Assembly (NCBI RefSeq): GCF_000004195.4 | Contig: NC_030684.2 | Coordinates: 72,523,392-72,587,391 of the forward strand | Reading direction: 5' to 3' | Length of the DNA: 64,000 bases | Origin: Xenopus tropicalis | Lineage: Eukaryota; Chordata; Amphibia; Anura; Pipidae | In this document: positions 41,495-52,407 of the stretch, one piece after another | Layout of the letters: each line of letters begins with the position of its first letter | Position numbering within the stretch: position 1 is the first letter of the stretch | Made by a program: the position numbers and the translations under genes | Notes under the pieces: generated by a model | Told to the model about the DNA's origin: nothing | What the model saw: only the letters and a program-made list of their open reading frames with translations | Databases searched by the model: none

Positions 41495-43991
41495 CTAGCT
41501 GAAGAAGGGGCAAAAACAGAGTGCTTGGTGTGTTTTCTGAGTATAGGGGAGAGGCACTCTATGCTGTTTTAGTAGATTTTCTAATACTTTTACTTTATCT
41601 TCCAGCATTTCTTTTTCTTGTTTTATTTGGTGGAATGGAATCCACTTCCCATTTTTCCCAGAGCCTGTTCTATTGCTCCTAACCCTAAATTGCTTGGGTG
41701 TATGGCTTCTCCAGTTATTTCTGGCATTCCTTATATCCCCATGCAACTCATTAAGTGGAGTGCAAACTTGCATTTTATTCCACTCTAATTGTAAAAACCC
41801 AATCCATTTCTCATAGTCCATGTCTGGTTGTTGTTACCTGTGGTGGGAATACTGATAAAATTAAATGTCTAATTTCCATGTCAGCTTCCAACCTAAGTCT
41901 GACCTCATCTCTTTTACCTGGATTTATGTACTCCATATCACATGCACTATAAAAAATAATAATTCTTCTGGCAAAGTGTAGGGCAGATTCATGTGGCAAC
42001 AAATTGATCAGGGATTGTTCTTTTATCTGGCTATTAATGTTGAAGATTTTCTCTTTACACCCTAGCAGAAACTTGGAAAAGTTCATTGTATAGGTTTCCA
42101 GCTCAGTTTTCTTATCTCCAAGAGCCATCAAAGCAACATAAATGAGCTCTTGATCAGTAATACTGGCAGTTTTGCCCCACAGCAATACATTATTAATCCA
42201 AATCATAAATTTATTTATATCTGACGTAGGCGCAGGACCAATTTCAGATAACAATAATTTTGTATCTTTAATTCTTAGAGTCTGCCTTATGGGCTTTAAA
42301 GTAAAATCTTTGTTTCCATTATCTCTTTCAGGAGGGGGATTTTGGATAGGGCAAACAGGCACAGTTTTTGTAGACAAATTCTTAAGGTCAGGGTTATTTG
42401 TACTTACATTTGAAATTTCACCCTTTGCTGTTGGAACAATGGTTACAGTATTTTGAGACTGCATGTCTTTTAGTGAATTCTGCAGTCTTACTATGGATTT
42501 TGCTAACTGTTCCTTTTCTTCTTTTGCTGTTTCTAATGTATCTTGTAATAAAGCAGCTGTCTGTATAGAGGTGCTACATAATAATTTTGCCTCCACTGAA
42601 CATTTCTCTGCCTCAGACAGTCCCTCTCTCAGTGCTGCATTCTCCTTTTCTAGTTCCCCCATCTTTTCATACAAAATACTGACTAACTGAAACAGTATTT
42701 GTACTACTCTTCCTTTTTGTATTTTCTTATCTTTTATTGAAGGGATCATAGACATAGCTGACTGCAAATCTTTAGTCCTTGGGCCTTTGCTGTTTAACTT
42801 GTTTATTAATGACCTGGAGGTGGGCATAGACAGTATTGTTTCTATTTTTGCTGATGACACTAAATTGTGCAAAACTATAAGTTCCATGCAGGATGCTGCC
42901 GCTTTGCAGAGCGATTTGACAAAATTAGATAACTGGGCAGCAAACTGGAAAATGAGGTTCAATGTTGATAAGTGCAAAGTTATGCACTTTGGTAGAAATA
43001 ATATAAACGCAAACTATCTACTGAATGGTAGTGTGTTGGGGGTATCCTTAATGGAGAAGGATCTAGGGGTTTTTGTTGATAACAAGTTGTCTAATTCCAG
43101 GCAGTGTCATTCTGTGGCTACTAAAGCAAATAAAGTGCTGTCTTGTATAAAAAAGGGCATTGACTCAAGGGATGAGAACATAATTTTGCCCCTTTATAGG
43201 TCCCTGGTAAGGCCTCACCTTGAGTATGCAGTGCAGTTTTGGGCTCCAGTCCTTAAGAAGGATATTAATGAGCTGGAGAGAGTGCAGAGACGTGCAACTA
43301 AACTGGTTAAGGGGATGGAAGATTTAAACTATGAGGTTAGACTGTCGAGGTTGGGGTTGTTTTCTCTGGTAAAGAGGCGCTTGCGAGGGGACATGATTAC
43401 TCTGTACAAGTACATTAGAGGGGATTATAGGCAGTTGGGGGATGTTCTTTTTTCCCATAAAAACAATCAACGCACCAGAGGTCACCCCTTTAGATTAGAG
43501 GAAAGGAGTTTCCATTTGAAGCAGCGTAGGTGGTTTTTCACGGTGAGGGCAGTGAGGTTATGGAATGCCCTTCCTAGTGATGTGGTAATGGCAGATTCTG
43601 TTAATGCCTTTAAGAGGGGCCTGGATGAGTTCTTGATCAATCAGAATATCCAAGGCTATTGTGATACTAATATCTACAGTTAGTACTAGTGGTTGTATTT
43701 ATAGTTTATGTATGTGAGTGTATAGATTGGTAGGTGTGGGTTAGGTGTGCTGGGTTTACTTGGATGGGTTGAACTTGATGGACACAGGTCTTTTTTCAAC
43801 CCTATGTAACTATGTATAACTATGTAACTAAAAGAGTCAGATTCATCCCAGGCAAATGGTCCTCCATAACCTTCAACTAGTTTTTCTACCAATACAGTAA
43901 ACATATTAGGAGACCAGGCCTCTATTCTATCTCTCTGTGTGAGTAACAGAGATTCCCCAGAAAATGATTTTAACATTTTCATACTCACCAA
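41495..43991 (-). pseudogene. Gag-like protein of retrovirus-like element, interrupted
   Basis: The N-terminal piece 43991-43840 (FSGESLLLTQRDRIEAWSPN) is separated by the CR1 insertion from the main piece (about 42770-41822). The latter has a coiled coil (LYEKMGELEKENAALREGLS) and a helical domain (LALGDKKTELETYTMNF, LLPHESALHFARRII). The frame shifts near 41820, continuing to 41495. I recognise no zinc knuckle. Gag is assigned by position after the primer site and by overall character, not by a family motif. An apparent 388-aa ORF here begins in antisense CR1 and is a chimera. Confidence 0.55.
42775..43835 (+). mobile_element. CR1-type LINE, 5'-truncated, long open C-terminal region
   Basis: Open from 42787 to 43683 (298 aa): [29 protein letters not shown] (FADD core), [44 protein letters not shown], and WNALPSDVVMADSVNAF. 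It then has the CR1 3' tail (gttgaacttgatggacac, then repeated ctatgtaa) at 43765-43835. It encodes the RT C-terminal half only. The open frame suggests it is the youngest CR1 in the window. Confidence 0.92.
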
Positions 43992-44200
43992 GATGTACTA
44001 CTTTTAATCAGGAACTCTTTTTTCCACCAAGGACCCTTCAATGCTTGAATATTTCACTCTGCACGCATCCAATGCTTCCACTGCAGGTTTAGGTCACTGT
44101 AGATCCCACTGGTCTCCGAGCAATCAAAGAACAGTCCACAATTAAGTTGTAGTTGATCCACCACTGAAGAATTCTTCTTCTATTCTCTCCACCAGGTTTA

Positions 44201-44220
44201 GTCACGTGGATGAGCCCCCA
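44201..44220 (-). promoter_or_regulatory. Primer binding site, tRNA-Pro type
   Basis: TGGGGGCTCATCC on the minus strand, three bases after the LTR. Resembles the proline-tRNA primer sites of many vertebrate retroviruses (TGGGGGCTCGTCC), with one difference in these 13 bases. Confidence 0.7.
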
Positions 44221-44223
44221 ATA

Positions 44224-44724
44224 TGTCGGAAGTGGTTACTGGTACTGCCTACCAGTTTAGCAGTATAAAACTATTAATACAAGTGCCGACTCACTTGTGT
44301 GTCTAGGGGTACGATGACAATCTTTAGGCTCATAGTATTTATAGAAAAATATATTTATTCCTTGTTCAATGAACAATGTACAACATATGTACAGTTACAT
44401 AAAATAGAAGCATAGGGAACCAGCATAAGATGTTACACGGCTGTCCCTCAATCCTAACTGTCTGACTAAGTCCAAACATTCAGGCTCTCTTATCCACCTT
44501 TTCCGTGGGAAAATCACTCCTCCACAAAAGGTGGCTTTGATGTTTTTTACTGTTGTTTACGCATAAACAAATGCATGCAACCCCCCCTGACAATGTAAGT
44601 TGTAAGCTATTTGCAATACAATGACACAACTGTTTGCACAGTTGTGTAGTGTTCTCCTTCTGTTACACAATACCTACAGTAAATTATGAGATATAATATC
44701 ATGACCCCCCACACACTCCCTACA
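44224..44724 (-). repeat. 5' LTR of retrovirus-like element
   Basis: Minus strand starts TGTAGGGAGTGTG and ends CCACTTCCGACA. The left boundary is fixed by the primer site. The right boundary is where palindrome-arm homology resumes (aaaggtactgag). Confidence 0.7.
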
Positions 44725-45160
44725 AAAGGTACTGAGTGTATCAAGTATCTCACTGACCATCTAATACTGAAACATCTAGTTCAGTGCTACATCACCTTAG
44801 ATGTTGGGAAAGTTTTTGAAAGTATGTGAAAGAAGTGGGGGAGTTGTAGTTTGTTGTAATAGTGGAATCTCCCTCTTCGTCTCACCGCCTTTCCTCTGGA
44901 ATGCAGAAACATTGTCAAAAGCCTTCTAGGGAGATTTAGGACTTGTAACGGTCAGAGATACCAAGTGTATGTTTAATTTGGATTTCTATCCATGGTGATT
45001 TTGAAATGAATTGATATTGAAAGACATTAACACTTAGCATTTTATTGACCATCTAATACTGAACATCGAGCTCAGCGCTACATTACCTTGTATGATGGTT
45101 GCCATTCGTCCTGTATGACTCTTAGATAAAGGGCATGGGATTTTTTTACTTATACTTATA

Positions 45161-45357
45161 TGGATATGTCTAAATGTAATAATGCATCTTCAGGGCTTAT
45201 AAATACTCTGTCATTTGCAAATCTTGTCAGACAACCCTTGGAACAGACAGCCACCAGGCTACTGTAAGCTTGTCTCCACCGGTGTCACAATAAAGTACCT
45301 TTCCTAAGATTCCTAAGTCCTGATTTGGAGTTTATTTACAAGGGAATTTTCCTAACA
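45161..45357 (+). repeat. 5' LTR of retrovirus-like element 2
   Basis: TGGATATGTC...CCTAACA, 197 bp, with AATAAA (near 45289). About eight or nine differences from the 3' LTR, roughly 4 percent, so the insertion is not recent. Confidence 0.8.
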
Positions 45358-46375
45358 GCTTGGTCCTTTGAGCCGGAGCCCAACATCCTCTTCCAGGCAA
45401 CTGAGTGACTGCACTGGGACAATAGGGGACCGAATCTCTCCTTCCCTGAAAGACCTCCAACCTTTTGTTGTAAACAGAGGCCAGCCACAGGTTGCTTTGG
45501 AATGGATGACGGGTTCCTAAAGAACAATGCCCAGGACCGATGGAATCTGGTAACGTACAAATTGTCTCTCTCTCTCTCTTTGTGGTAATGTGTGAATTGT
45601 TCTTTCTATCTCCTTGTGAATAATACTTCTCTTTTTCTTATTCAGAACACCATTAAGTTCATGTGGGTTATAGGACTGTGTCGTCATCAGCCAGGAAGGT
45701 GTGTAGTCATATTAAATGCAAGGGTTGGTGCCCAACGAGATACATTCCTTAGACGACATGACTAGTCAGTCCGCCCGGTCTAGTAGTCATGTTTGCATTA
45801 CATGTTAAATCTAGACCAGACTATCGGTCTGGATAGTTGTGCTTACATTACTTGTGAGGTCTGGACTGGTTTTTAGTGCATAGTCCTGAGCACACAGACT
45901 ACGGGAAATAAACGGCTCTGGACACGCTCAGATGTGTTCGTCAAACTAAGTGACATAACGTACGTACGTTCACCCAACTGTTGTAGCATTGGGTGTTGTG
46001 AACTTATGGTACTTATCTTTACTTATCCTTGAATCTTTAAACTGTTGTGGTGTGAATGAGAGAGTAAATAAGTGTGACTAGGAATTAAAATGGAGATTGT
46101 GGTCATCTCCCCAAGGAGGCCGTGAGTGCGCAGCACCGGGTGAATTCCATACAAAATTAATAATCATGGCAAATAAACATCGTAACGGTACCATTGATAT
46201 GACTGAGGACACTCAGTTCATGTCTAGTAAAGACCCAGAAAATGTTAAGTATTTAAAGGAATGGAAAAAGCATCATGCTTTTGATTCTATACTAGATTAG
46301 GACAAATGTAGAGTTCTAGTTGAGATTATCAAAAAAGATGCCAGTAATAATGTTAGAAAACAGAAAAAGAGAGGA

Positions 46376-46572
46376 TGGATATGGCTAAATGTAATAATAC
46401 ATCTTCAGGGCTTATAAATACTCTGTCATTTGCAAATCTTGTCAGACAACCCTTGGAACAGACAGCCACCAGGCTACTGTGAGCTTGTCTCCACCGGTGT
46501 TGCAATAAAGTACCTTCCCTAAGATTCCTAAGTCCTGATTTGGAGTTTATTTACAAGGGAATTTCCCTGACA
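46376..46572 (+). repeat. 3' LTR of retrovirus-like element 2
   Basis: TGGATATGGC...CCTGACA, 197 bp, same length as the 5' copy. Directly followed by DIRS sequence. Confidence 0.8.
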
Positions 46573-46579
46573 GAAGGGT

Positions 46580-48570
46580 GGGCATGCTGACAGGGAAGAT
46601 GGCTAGGAAAAGAAAATTCCGGTAAGTATGATATTAATTTTCTCTTTCCGGGCCATCCCCCATCAGCTTAAAAAACTTATGGGTTATACCCAAGCAATCA
46701 GTAAGTGAAGGGAAGGACAGCAAACATGCTTAACACTTTATTTTGAAGAATAAGAAGTGGAGGAAGCAGAAAAAATATCTAACTTATAATGCTTAATGAA
46801 AATATTTGGAGTAACCCAGGTTGCTGCTCTGCAGATCTCCTCAGATGACAAACCTGCCTCCGCTGCCCAAGAGGTTGCAACACTCCAAGTAGAATGAGCT
46901 CTCAGTTCCTTTGGTAGTGCTCCTTGTAAGCTCTCTTGATGGTCTTGACAATCCAGGAACTTAAGGTAGTTTTAGAAGCAGCTTCACCTCTTGTTTTCCC
47001 TGCTGGTATCACAAATAGCATCCAAGATTTGCAAATTTCTCCAGTTCTTTTGACATAAATTTCTAAACACCTTCTGACATCTAGAGTCTCTGATGTCTCT
47101 TGACTGGAAACTAAAGACTCAAATGAAGGTAAACTGATGGGCTCATTAATGTGGAACTTGGACACTACCTTCGGAAGAAAGTTAAGGATCGGCCTCATTA
47201 CTACATTCTTCTCATGGAAAACAGTGTAAGGGGGTCAGCCAAAAGAGCCCGAAGTTCACTAATCTGTCAAGCTGATGTCTTTGCCAAAAGAATGTTTTCA
47301 AGGTTAAAAGCCACAGAGAAACCTTGTCCAGAGGCTCAAGAGGTGCTAAAGAAAGGGCCTTTAAATCTAATGGGAGATCCCAAGTTGAAGTAATAGTTCT
47401 TGCAGGTGGTCTAAATCTTAGGACTTCTTGAAAAAATCATTCAATGAGTGGATCTTTAGACCATCTTTTTTCTAAAATAGCTGATAAAGCTGACTCTTGA
47501 TGTTTCAGTCAACTTAAACTCAGTCCTTTATCTAAGCCAGCCTGGAGGAAATCCAAAATGTTAACCTCAGATGGAACCAGAGGGTCTAGGAGCCTCTCTG
47601 AAGACCAGGAACAAAAACAATCCCAAACCTTATGATATTTGGAAATTGTGCAGTCTTTTCTACCTCGGACAAGAGTATCAATCACATCTTCGGAACAGCC
47701 ATATCCCTTCAGGATCCTCCTCTCAACCTTCATACCATTAACCTGAGGCTTGCTGGATTTGGATGTCTCCATCTCTCCTGGATCAGCAGATCTTCTCTGA
47801 ATGGGAGATGCAGCGGGTCTGCTATCGATAAGCATTTCAAGAGAGGGTGCCAAGGTCTTCTTGGCCAGTTCAGGAGACTAGCAATCGTCTTCATCCTGGA
47901 CAAGAAAATCTCCTGGAGGACCCTCAGGATCATAGGTAGAGGGGGAAAGACATAAGTGAATAACCCTTCACAGCTCTGGGAGAAGGCATTCACTGCTGCT
48001 GTTCCTGAACAAGGAGTCCTGGAGAAAAACATTGGGGTCTTGGAGTTTCCGTGAGTCACCATCAAGTCCAGATGACCCCAAATGGATACTATCCAAAGAA
48101 AAACCTCCTGGTTCAGCTCCCATTCTCCTCTGGCTAGGGATGCCGACTTCGATGATCCACCTCTACATTCTGGGCTCCCGGAATGTACTGGGCTGTGAGA
48201 TCCAGTAGATGATGTTGGGCCAATTCCATGATTGGGGCATTCTCTCTGAGCAATGTCCTGCTCCTTGTCCCCCCTTGTCTCTTTATGTAAGTTGCAGCAG
48301 CAATGTTGTCTGTTCTGACCCTTACATCAGTCCCTGTAAGAATCTCTCTGAAGGACAGGAGAGCCTAAAAAACTGCATGAAGCTCCAAAACATTGGAAGG
48401 AAGACTTGTAAAGATTCTCTGACCAACCTTCCTGAGCTGAGAGATCTAGGAGATGGGCTCCCCATCCTGTGCCCAAAGCATCCATGAACATTTCTATCCA
48501 CATGGGCTTCTTGAGGTGAGAATAGCTGGGTATCCTCAACCTGGCTAGCTGCTTCCTGCATCTTCTGGTA
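46580..48570 (-). mobile_element. DIRS-type retrotransposon fragment (RNase H and tyrosine recombinase)
   Basis: 48530-48240 encodes the RT/RNase H end (GWGAHLLDLSAQEGWSENL; DVRVRTDNIAAATYIKRQGG). 48060-47860 encodes the linker in shifting frames (NWPRRPWHPLL). 47853-47509 is the recombinase N-terminal region (GYGCSEDVIDTLVRGRKDCT, KYHKVWDCFCSW, NILDFLQAGLDKGLSLS). 47198-46902 is the catalytic region (LTSWI-type; here TTLSSWIVKTIKRAYKEH). Stops and frameshifts occur throughout. Assigned to the DIRS1 group by motif order. The left border abuts retrovirus-like element 2; the right border meets the L1. Confidence 0.75.
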
Positions 48571-50776
48571 ATTTGAATTGTTATATATATTTTCATTAAC
48601 CTTGTGCTGTCTTTGGTGAGTCTGAAGGAGAATTTTGTGGTTAGGCCTAGGTAGCCTATTCTGGGGAAATTGGAGTATAATTGAGAAGATTAGCATTAGA
48701 GTAATCTCTAACTTCCCTGCAGAATTTTTTGATTTTTGGGCAATTCCAAAGGGCATGGAAAATATCTGCTTCAGTTTGATTGCATTTGGGGCATCTGCTA
48801 TGCTGCCATTGTATAGTTTTAAAGGGGAATAGTAAGAGCAATGGAAAATCTTTAGGAACATTTCTCTATAAGAAGGGATGGGAAGTTCTTTTATACAGCG
48901 GCACAGTGCTTCCAAGACATCTTCCATACTTAGATCTGGTAACCATTGTGTCCATTGTCTTACCCCTCCCTTTTCCTTTGTGTAACTGTTTGATTTAAAG
49001 TTTATTCTATAATAGTGGGATATTGCTTTCTTGTTTAAGCATCCCTTTTCAAGATTCTGTCTAATGGATTATCCCAATCTGCATCAGATTCTTCTTATTC
49101 TTTTTGTATAGCTCTGTAGTTGCATAAATGCTAAGTTATGTGAATGTACTATTGGGTATTTTTCCTGAAGCCCTTGGAACGTTAAGGGTCTCTTTAGTTG
49201 TTTGTTTACTGTGTGTTTTACAGCTGAGAGTCCCTCTGCTTTCTATCTTTTAACCCTTTCACTGCCAGCCGTTTTGAACAAAGTGGAACTTCTACTGCCA
49301 GACAGTTTTTGAACATTTTGCACTGTTTGACTTTAGGGGCTTTTCCTCGGGGGGACTTTTAGTTTACCCAGGAACACTATATATCGTTTTTTTCGGGACA
49401 TCCTAAGCTTTCAAAATATGGTGGAATTTTTGTGTAATTCCAATTTTGTAACAAGATATAGGCTTCTAAATGTCTAAAAAATGTGTAAAAAAAATATTTT
49501 CCATAATATAAACACATACACCAGAAACAAAAATTATTTTATGCACTAAAATACACCTGATTTGGAAAGTCCCATGTCTCCTGAACGTGCCAATACCAAA
49601 TATATATAGTTTTATGGTGTAGGTCAAAAACTCCCAGCAGTACACTACCAAATTTCCAAAGCACTGCTCCAGAAAGCTGCATACTTTAGATTTCAAGGAC
49701 AAAAATTCCACTAACAGAAGGTTTATCCCATAAAATTGTACATTTTTGGAAAGAACAGATTCTGGGGAATCCAGAATAGGCACAACTGTCTGTCTACTCC
49801 AAACTATCAAGTCGCAATGCTTTCCTAAAGTTATTGGTTTTTATCAAAACTTGTGATTTTTTTTAAAAATCGCTTCAAAGCTTCCAGTCTATAGTATCTT
49901 ATCCCCTACAGGTCATAAAGTAACCAAATAAAACACCCTAAATATGAACGCCAGGGGTCCACTGAACAGTTTGATGCCCAATATGTATAGGTTTACTTAA
50001 GTATGTGGCATGTAGGGGCCCCAATGTGAACATACCCCCATATGATCTATCATTTCTGTCATTTCAGCTTCTGCAAAATCAACACATTTACATCATTATA
50101 TGTGGGATAATGCTACAAAAAAGTATGCTCACCCCAGAAAGCCATATATTTTTGGAAAGTACACATTCCCCCGAATCTAAAATGGGTACCCATGTCTTTC
50201 TACTCCAAAGTACCAAGTCGCAAAGCTTTCCTAAAGTTGGCAATTTTGATAATATTTCCAAAAATCCTCTCAAAGCTTCCAGTTTGCAGCATCTAATCTC
50301 CCATGTATCATTAGGTACCAAGATAAAACACCCTGAACTTGAACGCCAGGGGTCCACTGAACAGTATGATGCCCAATATGTTTAGGTTTACCTAAGTATG
50401 TGGCATGTAGGGGCCCCAATATGAACATACCCCATATGATCCATCATTTCTGTCATTTCAGCTTCTGCAAAATCAACACATTTACATCATTTTGTGTGGG
50501 ATAACGCTACAAAAAAGTACGCTCACCCCAGAAAGTCATATATTTTTGGAAAGTACACATCCCCCCGAATCTATAATGGGTACCTGTGTCTTTCTACTCC
50601 AAAGTACCAAGCCGCAAAGCATTTCTAAAGTTAGCAATTTTGATGACAATTCCAAAAATCCCCTCAAAGCTTCCATTTTGTAGCATCTTATCTCCCACAT
50701 AGTGTTAGGTACCAAGGTAAAACAACCTAAATTTGAACGCCAGGGGTCCACTGAACAGTTTGATGCCCAATATGTA

Positions 50777-52407
50777 CAGTGGTGTGAAAAACTATTTGCC
50801 CCCTTCCTGATTTCTTATTCTTTTGCATGTTTGTCACACAAAATGTTTCTGATCATCAAACACATTTAACTATTAGTCAAAGATAACACAAGTAAACACA
50901 AAATGCAGTTTTTAAATGAGGGTTTTTATTATTTAGGGAGAAAAAAATCCAAACCTACATGGCCCTGTGTGAAAAAGTAATTGCCCCCTGAACCTAATAA
51001 CTGGTTGGGCCACCCTTAGCAGCAATAACTGCAATCAAGCGTTTGCGATAACTTGCAACGAGTCTTTTACAGCGCTCTGGAGGAATTTTGGCTCACTCAT
51101 CTTTGCAGAATTGTTGTAATTCAGCTTTATTTGAGGGTTTTCTAGCATGAACCGCCTTTTTAAGGTCATGCCACAACATCTCAATAGGATTCAGGTCAGA
51201 ACTTTGACTAGGCCACTCCAAAGTCTTCATTTTGTTTTTCTTCAGCCATTCAGAGGTGGATTTGCTGGTGTGTTTTGGGTCATTGTCCTGCTGCAGCACC
51301 CAAGATCGCTTCAGCTTGAGTTGACGAACAGATGGCCGGACATTCTCCTTCAGGATTTTTTGGTAGACAGTAGAATTCATGGTTCCATCTATCACAGCAA
51401 GCCTTCCAGGTCCTGAAGCAGCAAAACAACCCCAGACCATCACACTACCACCACCATATTTTACTGTTGGTATGATATTCTTTTTCTGAAATGCTGTGTT
51501 ACTTTTACGCCAGATGTAACAGGACACGCACCTTCCAAAAAGTTAAACTTTTGTCTCGTCGGTCCACAAGGTATTTTCTCAAAAGTCTTGGCAATCATTG
51601 AGATGTTTTTTAGCAAAATTGAGACGAGCCATAATGTTCTTTTTGCTTAAAAGTGGTTTGCGCCTTGGAAATCTGCCATGCAGGCCGTTTTTGCCCAGTC
51701 TCTTTCTTATGGTGGAGTCGTGAACACTGACCTTAATTGAGGCAAGTGAGCCCTGCAGTTCTTTAGATGTTGTCCTGGGGTCTTTTGTGGCCTCTCGGAT
51801 GAGTTGTCTCTGCGCTCTTGGGGTAATTTTGGTCGGCCGGCCACTCCTGGGAAGGTTCACCACTGTTCCATGTTTTTGCCATTTGTGGATAATGGCTCTC
51901 ACTGTGGTTCGCTGGAGTCCCAAAGCTTTAGAAATGGCTTTATAACCTTTACCAGACTGATAGATCTCAATTACTTTTGTTCTCATTTGTTCCTGAATTT
52001 CTTTGGATCTTGGCATGATGTCTAGCTTTTGAGGTGCTTTTGGTCTACTTCTCTGTGTCAGGTAGCTCCTATTTAAGTGATTTCTTGATTGAAACAGGTG
52101 TGGCAGTAATCAGGCCTGGGGGTGACTACAGAAATTGATATTGAAATTGAAAATTGAAATTGATAAACCACAGTTAAGTTATTTTTTAACAAGGGGGCAA
52201 TCACTTTTTCACACAGGGCCATGTAGATTTGGAGTTTTTTTTCTCCCTTAATAACGTAAACCTTCATTTAAAAACTGCATTTTGTGTTCAATTATGTTAT
52301 CTTTGACTAATAGTTAACGGTTTTTGATGAGCAGAAACATTTAAGTGTGACAAACATGCAAAAGAATAAGAAATCAGGAAGGGGGCAAATAGTTTTTCAC
52401 ACCACTG
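50777..52407 (-). mobile_element. Tc1-type transposon 2
   Basis: 1631 bp, TA at 50775-50776 and 52408-52409, ends CAGTGGTGTGAAAAACTATT and its inverse. The long inverted repeats include cacaaaatg and gggggcaaat. It sits in a satellite unit whose sequence reads cleanly across the gap (ccaatatgTAtaggtttac). Confidence 0.95.
51060..52016 (-). pseudogene. Tc1 transposase (frameshifted, catalytic residues retained)
   Basis: DNA-binding half 52016-51579: MPRSKEIQEQMRTKVIEIYQ, GKGYKAISKALGL, and the GRPTKITP hook. Catalytic half 51560-51060: WTDETKV, then YGGGSVMVWGCF, WVLQQDNDPKHT and NPIEMLWHDLKK, so Asp, Asp and Glu are all present. The frame is lost near 51580, and stops occur after DETKV and after CKDE near 51093. 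Less damaged than the copy at 33.5 kb and from a different Tc1 family. Confidence 0.9.

Larger units (their letters stand above)
41490..44724 (-). mobile_element. Retrovirus-like LTR element, 3'-truncated, with nested CR1
   Basis: 5' LTR at 44724-44224 (501 bp, TG...CA), primer site three bases later, then a gag-like reading frame running to 41490 and cut by a CR1 LINE at 42775-43835. No pol, env or 3' LTR was found, so it is a deletion relic. Inserted in the right palindrome arm. Confidence 0.75.
35308..45150. repeat. Large decayed palindrome centred near 38.0 kb
   Basis: Left-arm segments recur inverted and in mirror order on the right. 35308-36005 matches 45150-44725 (catcccatgccctttatg; atggtcaataaaatgctaag; ttggtatctctgaccgtta). 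37140-37290 matches 38540-38355 (gtatctctgac; ttctttcacatactttc). 37380-37590 matches 38320-38160 (gcgcatgcgtg; tttaaactcccatat). 37865-37960 matches 38130-38035. Each arm also repeats a ~400-550-bp subunit. Large insertions occupy both arms. Origin unknown. Confidence 0.8.
45161..46572 (+). mobile_element. Retrovirus-like element 2, internally deleted
   Basis: Two direct 197-bp LTRs flank 1018 bp. A purine tract AAAAAGAGAGGA lies immediately before the 3' LTR. A short gag-like start (MANKHRNGTIDMTEDTQFMS, 46168-) ends at a stop near 46298, followed in frame by DASNNVRKQKKRG. No pol or env. No target duplication: flanks are ttata and gaagg. Confidence 0.75.

Noticed and set aside
41811..42977. 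A single 388-aa minus-strand protein
   Set aside because: Its first ~66 residues are antisense to CR1 coding sequence, so it is a chimera created by the CR1 insertion in the gag-like frame.
47151..47955. Plus-strand ORFs at 47.1-48.0 kb
   Set aside because: They are antisense to the DIRS tyrosine recombinase, whose motifs are clear on the minus strand.
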